From a virus, in the IMG/VR virus record IMGVR_UViG_3300035162_001664, positions 1 to 32,916 of that record: a DNA stretch of 32,916 bases; one strand, given 5' to 3'. The notes under the pieces were generated by a model, which ran no database searches, was not told where the DNA came from, and saw nothing but the letters and a program-made list of their open reading frames with translations. A program made the position numbers and the translations under genes. The first letter of the stretch is position 1. Each line of letters starts with the position of its first letter. Of the stretch, positions 1 through 6,089 are shown piece after piece.

Positions 1-5
1 TATTT

Positions 6-155
6 CTAGTCCCATCTAATCTTAAAGTGCGCTTCATGTGAGTCTGCCACAGCCAAGACATTGGAAAGAGGTAATTTTTTATACACAAGTTCAATGGGCT
101 CTGACCTTTCCCATCCTCCGTCGACATTATGTTGCTTATAATATACAATGTACAT
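6..155 (-). CDS. Small unrecognised 49-aa protein
   Basis: This short ORF reads on the minus strand from an ATG at 155-153 to a TAG at 8-6. The product begins MYIVYYKQHNVDGGWERSEP and ends HFKIRWD. Its composition (balanced charged and hydrophobic residues, few Cys) is protein-like, in contrast to the Cys-rich plus-strand frames nearby. An in-frame TAG lies shortly upstream, so the ORF is closed. An in-frame GTG at 167 is an alternative start, but the purine-rich GAGGGA lies too close to it and about 13 bases from the ATG, so the ribosome-binding site is not ideal. It would be the first gene after the promoter at 455-483. I do not recognise the family and assign no function. Small early proteins of this size are common in T4-like phages. 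Confidence 0.5.
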   Translation of the reverse strand: MYIVYYKQHNVDGGWERSEPIELVYKKLPLSNVLAVADSHEAHFKIRWD

Positions 156-454
156 TATATGTAACACTATTCCCTCGCTTCGTTCCTATTGCTAAAGGGT
201 TTTTATGAACTATGTTGTGTTTTTCGACTGCCAACAGAACAATCTATATCAACCAGTAGCCCAATTTGTTTGGTGGCTTCCTACCTCTGGGTAGTCGATC
301 AATATGTTACGTGTGCTTCTATACGAGAGCTTTTTCCACAGCGGTATTATAAACTGGCCCGCCAACCTTATGTGTTGGAATGCTTTGCCTGTATGTATTG
401 TTTTAGGAATGCCTGTTGCTCAACGAGCTTATATATTAAATCTGCCTATAAACA
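156..454 (-). other. Gene-free stretch, probable transcribed leader or small RNA
   Basis: About 300 bases carry no convincing gene. Read leftward from the promoter at 455-483, the stretch contains no ATG until the start at 155. It holds a decayed copy of the 3' end of the GIY-YIG gene (384-417) and a small hairpin at 281-294 (5-bp stem CTACC/GGTAG, 4-base loop). The plus-strand frames across it encode Cys-rich, improbable proteins and have no ribosome-binding site. No tRNA T-loop motif was seen. It could be a long leader for the 49-aa ORF or a small RNA; the sequence does not decide. Confidence 0.45.
384..417. repeat. Imperfect direct repeat of the GIY-YIG gene 3' end
   Basis: Positions 384-417 match 501-534 at 30 of 34 bases, in the same orientation and 117 bases apart. 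The second copy encodes the last residues of the GIY-YIG protein (KQALLEHYMQAKKSI). The first copy, read on the minus strand, gives a matching short frame (KLVEQQAFLKQYIQAKHSNT, then a stop) that has no start codon and is preceded by an in-frame TAG. It therefore looks like the decayed remnant of a duplicated gene end. Confidence 0.7.
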
Positions 455-483
455 AGTATAGTTGGTTTATATATAGCTGTCAA
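455..483 (-). promoter_or_regulatory. Sigma70-type promoter P1, leftward
   Basis: On the minus strand there is a perfect -35 box TTGACA (483-478), a 17-base spacer and a -10 box TATACT (460-455), which predicts a start near 448. The -35 lies five bases after the stop codon of the GIY-YIG gene. The 14 bases from 478 to 491, covering the -35 and that stop codon, are repeated exactly at 4000-4013 in promoter P2. It fires into the gene-free stretch and the 49-aa ORF. Confidence 0.75.
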
Positions 484-487
484 CCGA

Positions 488-934
488 TTAAATTGATTTT
501 TTTGCCTGCATGTAATGTTCTAGCAATGCCTGTTTAAGCTTGTCTGATCCACCGACTCTAACATTAATGATACCATTATAGTAATCATCTGTTTCGAGTA
601 CTCGTCTATCAAATTGTTCCCGTGCCTCTATGTAGGACATTTCGCCCCTACCTTTACATAGGTATAATATTTCTCTTGTGAATTTGTCTGAGCCTAATGC
701 TGCAACATCTGCGTTTAGTCTGTCACTAGATCCGTAATAGGTTTTCCAGTCACTTTCTTTTGTTCCGCGCCGCTTGTTCTTTTTGCCTTTAAGTGGTGGC
801 TTAGTAGTTTTAAACTTTGCTAGTTTCTTGCCTATGTATTTTTGTCCTGTAGTGGTATTAGTAATAAGATAAACAAATCCTTCGTACTCGTCTGGAATAC
901 TGTCAATTATTTTATTCTTATAAGTCCACTTCAT
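488..934 (-). CDS. GIY-YIG family endonuclease (SegE-like)
   Basis: This 148-aa protein probably cuts DNA as a small phage nuclease. The N-terminal signature is a variant of GIY-YIG: GFVYLI at residues 19-24 and KYIGKK at 32-37. A Lys/Arg-rich stretch (46-60), a WKTYYGSS block (64-71) and a Glu-containing helix (YIEAREQFDRRVLE) follow, with a VGGSDKL segment near the end, in the order expected for this fold. Families of this type in T4-like phages are annotated SegE-like; whether it is a homing enzyme or a repair and processing nuclease is not shown. It lies 30 bases after the 67-aa gene and probably belongs to the gp47-gp46 transcript. The upstream ribosome-binding site is weak. Part of its 3' end is repeated downstream (384-417). 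Family call fairly sure, role uncertain. Confidence 0.75.
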   Translation of the reverse strand: MKWTYKNKIIDSIPDEYEGFVYLITNTTTGQKYIGKKLAKFKTTKPPLKGKKNKRRGTKESDWKTYYGSSDRLNADVAALGSDKFTREILYLCKGRGEMSYIEAREQFDRRVLETDDYYNGIINVRVGGSDKLKQALLEHYMQAKKSI

Positions 935-964
935 TAACAGTACTTACCGGCACTATACTATGTG

Positions 965-1168
965 CTAGTCTTTTCTGGTTTTTCTAGTAGTGACATGCTT
1001 AGTGTGTATTTCGTCCATTCTTAACTTAGATAGTTGTCTAATTTTCCTCAACCATTTTCGACTCAGTGCGTGTGTGCGCACCGAGTTTCTAGCTTCAAAC
1101 TTCTCGTTTGCTTTAAAATATTCTAAGTAAGCTTGTGTTAGCTTATCATGTATATCGTCGTCTGTCAT
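965..1168 (-). CDS. Small basic helical protein, 67 aa
   Basis: The start codon overlaps the gp46 stop (ATGA, 1168-1165), a typical sign of translational coupling in the same operon. The product is short, rich in Lys and Arg, and predicted by eye to be mostly helical. The segment FEARNSVRTHALSRKWLRKI and the following RQLSKLRMDEI resemble a short helical motif with alternating basic residues that recurs in small uncharacterised proteins of marine T4-like phages (a memory-based impression). There is no signal peptide, membrane segment or metal motif. A nucleic-acid-binding or recombination accessory role is possible from charge and position but is only inference. Confidence 0.7.
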   Translation of the reverse strand: MTDDDIHDKLTQAYLEYFKANEKFEARNSVRTHALSRKWLRKIRQLSKLRMDEIHTKHVTTRKTRKD

Positions 1169-2937
1169 TCTATAATATCAATATCGTTTTCATAACTAGT
1201 AAAGCCATTTTCTTTTACTACTTTCATTACATGATTAACTCTTCCGATTAGTTCGTCCTTGTGAGAGATAAGATAAACATTCTTGTCACCTTCTCTGCCC
1301 ATCTTCTTAAGAACACCTAACGCACTTTCAACACCTGCTGTATCCATGCCACTGTCGATAAGTTCGTCAATAAACATTAAGTTAATCTTTTGATATAAGC
1401 TTTCCCAAACATCACGGAATGCAAAGCTCATACCTAAGATAAGTCTGTTACGTTCTCCACGTGATAAGTTATCAAAGTCTAAATCTTGTCCTAGTTGTTG
1501 TATTTCAACAGCAAGGTCATTTTGGAATACAACTTGATGCGGTAATCCTAGTTTGTCAAGATAGTAAGACAATCTATTGTTAAGGTACATCAAGTTTTGA
1601 TCAATAATCTTCTTACGAATAAAGCTATCTTTGTTTGTAAGTAACTTTAACAGAAAGTCTTGATGCTCTTTAAACTCAGTAAGATCGTTTACTGGTGTCC
1701 AGTTAATTTCTTGCATTGCTGTATTGTTTAATTGATCAATCTGTGTCTGATACGGATCAGTGTCTTCTAGTTTGTTAGCTAATGTTTGATTTAAGCTATC
1801 AACATTCTGTCTATGATCGTATGCTTCTTTTGCACTATCATAGAACGTATTAGGCCTACCGTTAATATCACCGATCTTTTCAAGTTCTTTCATTACCTCA
1901 ACCACTTTACCTGCAATTTCTTGATGATAGGTAGTTGCATCAAGTAGTTCTTTAGATTTACGTTCTGCAATCTCTGCTTTTTTATCTGCATGTAACTCTT
2001 GTCCACATGTATAACACGTTGCATCATCTAAATCTGCGATGTCTTTTTGTGCTTTTTCAACACTCCTGTCTGCACGTACTAGTGCCGGCTCTAATGTGCT
2101 TAATTCTTTTTTAAGAGCCATAATAGCGTTGTTATGCTGCGTCCAATTAGATAGTTTTTCATGAGAGTCTAGCTCAGCATCAATGTCTACCTTCTCTAAT
2201 TCTGTAATACCTGACTGCAATTTAACACAGTCTTGCTCTTTTTTAGATAGCCAAGCACGTTGTGTTCTACTTAAACTATCAATAGTTGTTTGAATCTTTT
2301 CATTTGCACTTTGGATAGCATTAATCTTGAGTGTTTCTTCAGTAATTGCATCTTTAGTTTTCTTAGTCTGCTCTTTTAGAGAATCAGCCTTTTCACTAAG
2401 GATAGTAATACCAAGTAACTGTTCAATGATAGCACGTTGATCGTTTTGTCGCATACTCAAGAAAGGTTCAGTGTATGTGTTTAATGCAACGATGTGCTTA
2501 AACATATCATGACTCATATCTAATAAGTCGTTAATAAACTCCTGCGTCTTACGGCTGTCGCCTTGCGATTCGTCTGTTATCTCTTGTTCTTGATCGTTTA
2601 CATAAAACTTTAATAAGTTAGGTCCACGGCCACGTTCGACTCTATAATCTACATTATTCTTTTCAAAGTGTAGAGTAACTAACATACCTTTGCTATTAGT
2701 TTTATTAATTAAATTGTTTGCTCTAATATTTGTAAGAGCTTTGCCGTACAATGCATACGATAGTGCATTAATAATTGTAGTCTTACCTGTACCGTTGCGT
2801 GATCCGCTGTCATCGCCGCCTTGATCTAAATTTTCACCTAGTACAAGTGTTAGTTGCTCACGATTAAAGTTTACTGCCTGGGTCTGATTGCCCACACTCA
2901 TAAAGTTGCGTACTGTTAGATCTTTAATTTTTATCAT
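1165..2937 (-). CDS. 46: Recombination endonuclease subunit gp46 (Rad50-like ATPase)
   Basis: This is the ATPase subunit of the phage gp46-gp47 complex, the equivalent of Rad50-Mre11 or SbcCD, which resects DNA ends for recombination-dependent replication and host DNA breakdown. The 590-aa protein has a P-loop RNGTGKTT at residues 47-54, long Gln/Glu/Lys-rich coiled-coil arms (about 175-300 and 320-440), a zinc-hook motif CYTC at 308-311, the ABC signature LSRGER at 491-496, and a Walker B segment FIDEL with Asp524 and Glu525. All motifs are intact and in the family order; T4 gp46 is about 560 aa. The start overlaps the end of gp47 by four bases (ATGA) and the stop overlaps the next gene in the same way, so all three are probably coupled. 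Assignment is firm. Confidence 0.96.
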   Translation of the reverse strand: MIKIKDLTVRNFMSVGNQTQAVNFNREQLTLVLGENLDQGGDDSGSRNGTGKTTIINALSYALYGKALTNIRANNLINKTNSKGMLVTLHFEKNNVDYRVERGRGPNLLKFYVNDQEQEITDESQGDSRKTQEFINDLLDMSHDMFKHIVALNTYTEPFLSMRQNDQRAIIEQLLGITILSEKADSLKEQTKKTKDAITEETLKINAIQSANEKIQTTIDSLSRTQRAWLSKKEQDCVKLQSGITELEKVDIDAELDSHEKLSNWTQHNNAIMALKKELSTLEPALVRADRSVEKAQKDIADLDDATCYTCGQELHADKKAEIAERKSKELLDATTYHQEIAGKVVEVMKELEKIGDINGRPNTFYDSAKEAYDHRQNVDSLNQTLANKLEDTDPYQTQIDQLNNTAMQEINWTPVNDLTEFKEHQDFLLKLLTNKDSFIRKKIIDQNLMYLNNRLSYYLDKLGLPHQVVFQNDLAVEIQQLGQDLDFDNLSRGERNRLILGMSFAFRDVWESLYQKINLMFIDELIDSGMDTAGVESALGVLKKMGREGDKNVYLISHKDELIGRVNHVMKVVKENGFTSYENDIDIIE

Positions 2938-3944
2938 AGCTCGTTATAAATGTCCATTAGCATCTTCTTGTTGAAGCTGTCTGAGTCGATTGCGGCAATT
3001 TCGCCAGCAACAATTTGATCGACACTTTCAAATTGCTGAATATCTAGTTGTGTATTAATTTCTTCTAGTGACTTTTGAGGAATTAAGCTAATCTCACGAC
3101 AGTTGTAAGTATTAATAAATGTCTCTTTAATAAAGCTAGCTTCTTCATAACTAATAGGTAAGTCTAAGTTAACACGCAAATACATATTAGGTTTAATAAA
3201 TGTATCTGCTTCGTCAATAAGTCGACTTAGATTGATTGTACGATACTTAGGACATTGTGGCCAGTCAATATAAACTGGCTCTTTGTCGTTTTCTCTATCA
3301 AGAATCATCATACCACGTGCATCATCCCACGCATCTGCATAATTGTGCGGAAATGCATTACCTAAGTAATGTACTACGCCCTGTTGCTGACGTTTGTGGA
3401 AGTGTCCACTAAAAACATAAGACTGATTAGTAAAGTCCTCTGCTCTGAGCTCTCCGTGGTCGGGCATTTGTACCATAGCGTTCATATAGAAGCTAGGCAA
3501 CTCAAAATGCCCAAATATGTATTTGCTTTTTAAGTTTCTAAGTTTCTTCCATTCGTCACCTACAAGCCAAGGCACAATGGTTACGTCTTCGATTGTAGTT
3601 ATTTCGTCTACAAACGTGATACCTGGAATGTGTTTTGCAAAAGCAGTACTGTTAACGTCACGCTTGTCTTTATAATACAAGTCGTGATTGCCATCAAAGA
3701 AGAAGAACTGCTCAAATGCAGCCCCTAACTTTTCCATACATCGGATTGTTGCATCCATTGTAGTTAAGTTTAACGAATTTCTGTTATGATGCCAATCGCC
3801 GCAAAAGATACCAGTCTCGCAACCGGCGTCTTTTGCTTGGTCGATATACCAATCAATAAAGTCTTCACAGTCTTGATTGTGTACTTTACTATTGCCTTTT
3901 AGTCCAAAGTGGATGTCTGTAAACACCGCTGCTTTTTTAAACAA
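2934..3944 (-). CDS. 47: Recombination endonuclease subunit gp47 (Mre11-like nuclease)
   Basis: This is the metallophosphatase nuclease partner of gp46. In 336 aa it shows the Mre11/SbcD metal motifs in order: Asp10-x-His12 (TDIHFG), Asp50 in GDWHHN, Asn86-His87 in DGNHD, His146 in GHFELP, and His181/His183 in SGHFHKR. T4 gp47 is of similar length. The start appears to be TTG at 3944-3942: no ATG exists in this frame nearby, while a GGAG at 3956-3953 sits eight bases upstream, and the next residues lead straight into the first conserved strand. The ATG seen upstream is in another frame. Promoter P2 lies just before it, so it probably heads the gp47-gp46-67 aa-nuclease transcript. Its last four bases overlap the gp46 start. 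Confidence 0.95.
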   Translation of the reverse strand: MFKKAAVFTDIHFGLKGNSKVHNQDCEDFIDWYIDQAKDAGCETGIFCGDWHHNRNSLNLTTMDATIRCMEKLGAAFEQFFFFDGNHDLYYKDKRDVNSTAFAKHIPGITFVDEITTIEDVTIVPWLVGDEWKKLRNLKSKYIFGHFELPSFYMNAMVQMPDHGELRAEDFTNQSYVFSGHFHKRQQQGVVHYLGNAFPHNYADAWDDARGMMILDRENDKEPVYIDWPQCPKYRTINLSRLIDEADTFIKPNMYLRVNLDLPISYEEASFIKETFINTYNCREISLIPQKSLEEINTQLDIQQFESVDQIVAGEIAAIDSDSFNKKMLMDIYNEL

Positions 3945-3965
3945 GAGTACTTCTCCATAAATTTA

Positions 3966-3982
3966 TATACTTTTAAAGTATA
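3966..3982. promoter_or_regulatory. Operator-like palindrome over the P2 -10 box
   Basis: TATACTTT and AAAGTATA are perfect 8-base inverted arms around a single T. The site covers the whole -10 hexamer and reaches the expected start of promoter P2, where a bound dimeric repressor would block transcription. In AT-rich DNA such a palindrome may also arise by chance, and no regulator is known here. Confidence 0.35.
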
Positions 3983-4005
3983 CAGGATTTTTAGAATAAT
4001 GTCAA
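3977..4005 (-). promoter_or_regulatory. Sigma70-type promoter P2 of the gp47-gp46 operon
   Basis: The minus strand carries TTGACA (4005-4000), exactly 17 bases, then TATACT (3982-3977), with a predicted start near 3970 and a short leader to the gp47 ribosome-binding site at 3956-3953. The -35 box begins five bases after the gp55 stop codon. The box plus stop codon form a 14-base word also present at promoter P1. Confidence 0.85.
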
Positions 4006-4009
4006 CCGA

Positions 4010-4837
4010 TTAATCAGGAATACTAGAGCTATTTCTTAACAAGGAAGCTTCCCATTCAGCATTACCTGTTCGAGTGTGACTAGGACTCATGCCGTTCTGT
4101 TCAAGAATGTCATCTCTAATGTTTTGATTACGTTTTTCTATGTTAATGACACGCACAAAACTATTAGTAACGGCAGCAGTGTAATATGCAAATGGATTGT
4201 TTGACTTAGATTCGTCAAACTGTAAACCAATCTGTGCTAATTGTAGTATTGCTTGTCCGCGCATTTCGTCATTGTAGGTGTAACCACGTACATTGCCTCT
4301 TGTAGCATAACGATCGCATAGTTTCATCCACATCATAGCAAGCTTGTTAGTTGCTTTACCGTGCTTGTGACTAAAGTTACCGTTTTCCATGCCACCTTCC
4401 CAATGACTCTTGCCTACACATTGTAAATTACCTTCGTCATCAAACTTATAATGCTTAAACGGAGGAAAATTTAATTTTACTTTGTAGTCTGCAGGTGTTT
4501 TGGGATTCTTTTTACGTCCAGGCTCTTCTGGAATATGATCAAACGTCATTACACGGAATACTAATTCTTCCTTAGTAATTGTTTTATAATCTATTTCGCA
4601 TTCTGCTTGTTTAACTTTTTGTCCAGCTGCTTTGCGAGCAGCATAGTCAGCATCGCCTAAGCGTTTTGCTTTATTGCGTTTAGCTTCAGCTATCGTTCTG
4701 ATGTTAATTTTTTCAACATCTAACAAAATGATGTCAAATTGGTGATAATCTGATGAAATGTAACTATTGTATGTATTTTTAGACTTATGTATTTCAGACA
4801 ATATGTCTTTGTTGTTGAGATAATTTACTCTTTTCAT
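4010..4837 (-). CDS. 55: Late-transcription sigma factor gp55
   Basis: gp55 directs RNA polymerase to phage late promoters with a TATAAATA-like -10. The start VNYLNNKDILSEI resembles T4 gp55 (VNNKELL), and the conserved core shows GYTYNDEMRGQAI, then FDESKSNNPFAYYTAAV and FVRVINIEKRNQ (from Phe207), which align by eye with the T4 region containing FDETKYKNPHAY. The protein is 275 aa, against about 185 in T4; the extra length lies mainly between residues 20 and 160 and contains a Lys/Pro-rich stretch. The hydrophobic C-terminal clamp-binding tail of T4 gp55 is not obvious here (the end is LLRNSSSIPD). A strong AAGGAG (4848-4843) and promoter P3 lie upstream. The gene is divergent from the late structural genes it should activate. 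Confidence 0.9.
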   Translation of the reverse strand: MKRVNYLNNKDILSEIHKSKNTYNSYISSDYHQFDIILLDVEKINIRTIAEAKRNKAKRLGDADYAARKAAGQKVKQAECEIDYKTITKEELVFRVMTFDHIPEEPGRKKNPKTPADYKVKLNFPPFKHYKFDDEGNLQCVGKSHWEGGMENGNFSHKHGKATNKLAMMWMKLCDRYATRGNVRGYTYNDEMRGQAILQLAQIGLQFDESKSNNPFAYYTAAVTNSFVRVINIEKRNQNIRDDILEQNGMSPSHTRTGNAEWEASLLRNSSSIPD

Positions 4838-4867
4838 TACAACTCCTTATAGATGTATTTAACTACT

Positions 4868-4896
4868 ATTATAATATACTCTGTTAATAAAGTCAA
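4868..4896 (-). promoter_or_regulatory. Sigma70-type promoter P3 of gp55
   Basis: On the minus strand TTGACT (4896-4891) is followed by a 17-base spacer and a perfect TATAAT (4873-4868). The predicted start near 4861 gives a leader of about 24 bases carrying AAGGAG before gp55. It lies in an 83-base divergent gap, and its -35 shares base 4896 with the candidate late promoter of the opposite strand. Confidence 0.85.
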
Positions 4897-4903
4897 CTAA
4901 ATA
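4896..4903 (+). promoter_or_regulatory. Candidate late promoter octamer before gp48
   Basis: ACTAAATA matches the T4 late consensus TATAAATA at 6 of 8 bases. With T4 spacing the start would be near 4909, just before AGGAG at 4910-4914 and the gp48 ATG at 4921. It is a weak match in AT-rich DNA, supported mainly by its position. Confidence 0.35.
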
Positions 4904-4920
4904 ATGTATAGGAGAACATA

Positions 4921-5784
4921 ATGTCATTTAGAAGAGTGTTAAACACTGTATCACAAACTGCTAACACAGTTTCAACTGGATTAAGGACTACCCAACGTCT
5001 TGCTTCGGATATCCAATCCGGCAATATCGGTAGGACACTAAGAACAACAAGGTCTTTACTTGGATTAATTAACGGTACAAGTAACGGCGAAATGACACAG
5101 GCAAACTTTCCTAGTGCAGGAGACTGGCGTGTTAGGTTATCTATGCCATCACATCCTGCATATTCTGCTAGTCCGTTGCTAGCGCCACTAGAAGGCACAA
5201 ATGGCTTAGTGTGGCCATATACTCCTACAGTGAACATAGTACACAGTGCTAACTATAATGCAATATCTCCAACACATACTAACTATTCGACCCAAGCATA
5301 TAAAAATAGTACTGTAGATCAGATCACAGTATCGGGACAGTTTTTTAATGAAACTGAAGAAGAAGCAAAATATTGGCTTGGTATGTTACAATATTTAAGA
5401 AGTGTTACAAAGATGGCATATGGTCAAGGCAATGGAGACCTACAAGGTGCTCCTCCTCCTGTGCTTAGATTTAGCGGCTATGGTGATTATGTGTTTAACG
5501 GTGTTCCGGTAGTTGTAAGTAACTTTACTCTTGATTTATCTCCTGATACTGATTATATAAGTGTTAATGTTGGCGGTTCAACTTCTGCACTTAGTTCGAG
5601 CATCCAAGCACTTAACAAAACAGGTGCACAAATACCCGGCGCTCAGAACGGAAATGTGCATGTGCCAGTACAAAGCTTAGTTAGTGTAACATTAGTACCT
5701 ACATACAGTAGAAGAGAACAAGAAAAGTTTAACCTTAAAGACTTTGTTAGTGGAAGCCTTGTTAAAGGCGGAGGTTATATATAA
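4921..5784 (+). CDS. 48: Baseplate tail-tube cap protein, gp48-like
   Basis: The 287-aa product is best read as the protein that caps the baseplate centre and starts the tail tube. It has an amphipathic N-terminal helix region (1-55), a WRVRLSMP strand near residue 68, a central beta-rich part (GQFFNETEEEAKYWLGMLQY around 140-160), and a GYGDYVFNGVPVVVSNFTLD block near 193-212, which is typical of gp48/gp54 and tube-like proteins. T4 gp48 is about 364 aa and gp54 about 320 aa; they are paralogues, so gp54 is an alternative call, but the neighbouring gp53 favours gp48. AGGAG lies six bases before the ATG. The stop is separated from gp53 by a single base. It is the first gene of the rightward structural block. 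Confidence 0.75.
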   Translation: MSFRRVLNTVSQTANTVSTGLRTTQRLASDIQSGNIGRTLRTTRSLLGLINGTSNGEMTQANFPSAGDWRVRLSMPSHPAYSASPLLAPLEGTNGLVWPYTPTVNIVHSANYNAISPTHTNYSTQAYKNSTVDQITVSGQFFNETEEEAKYWLGMLQYLRSVTKMAYGQGNGDLQGAPPPVLRFSGYGDYVFNGVPVVVSNFTLDLSPDTDYISVNVGGSTSALSSSIQALNKTGAQIPGAQNGNVHVPVQSLVSVTLVPTYSRREQEKFNLKDFVSGSLVKGGGYI

Positions 5785-5785
5785 A

Positions 5786-6088
5786 ATGGCAAAATACAAT
5801 CAATCTAGTCCTTGGGCAAATACTAATTTTAGCTCAGGAAATTATTTGTCAACTTTTCAAATTAGGACAATTCCTGCAGAAGCAGATGATGTAGTTTATG
5901 AATTAGAACCGCAATACATATATAGACCTGATTTATTGTCGTATGATATTTACGGCACACCGAAATTATGGTGGGTATTTGCACAGCGTAATTTGGATAT
6001 ATTACAAGATCCGGTTTTTGATTTTATTCCAGGAGTAAAGATTTATCTACCTAAAAAAGATAACTTACTAAGAGCGTTAGGAGTTTAA
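5786..6088 (+). CDS. 53: Baseplate wedge protein gp53
   Basis: A 100-aa protein starting MAKYNQSSPWANTNF. The segment YRPDLLSYDIYGTPKLWWVF followed by RNLDILQDP and the ending IPGVKIYLPKKD are the conserved core of the gp53 wedge family, which joins wedges to the hub in T4-like baseplates. T4 gp53 is about twice as long (196 aa), so this is close to a minimal core form. A longer reading from 5744 would overlap gp48 by 41 bases; the ATG at 5786 is preferred because GGCGGAGG (5768-5775) sits at the right distance and the family start fits. The gene lies one base after gp48 and one base before the hub-like gene. Confidence 0.9.
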   Translation: MAKYNQSSPWANTNFSSGNYLSTFQIRTIPAEADDVVYELEPQYIYRPDLLSYDIYGTPKLWWVFAQRNLDILQDPVFDFIPGVKIYLPKKDNLLRALGV

Positions 6089-6089
6089 A

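Noticed and set aside
265-300. Possible tRNA or terminator around the CTACC/GGTAG hairpin
   Set aside because: There is no cloverleaf, no T-loop consensus and no T-run after the hairpin. It is listed only as part of the leader.
189-537. Two rightward ORFs of 90 and 77 aa in the left gene-free stretch
   Set aside because: They overlap each other, are Cys-rich with improbable composition, lack ribosome-binding sites, and run against the leftward transcription of this region. One covers the decayed nuclease end.
4893-5237. Leftward 114-aa ORF opposite gp48
   Set aside because: It is the antisense shadow of a clear structural gene and covers the promoter gap. The same applies to all other minus-strand ORFs of 60-122 aa between 6149 and 32891.
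5744-6088. A longer gp53 starting at 5744
   Set aside because: It would overlap gp48 by 41 bases. The ATG at 5786 has the better ribosome-binding site and fits the family start.
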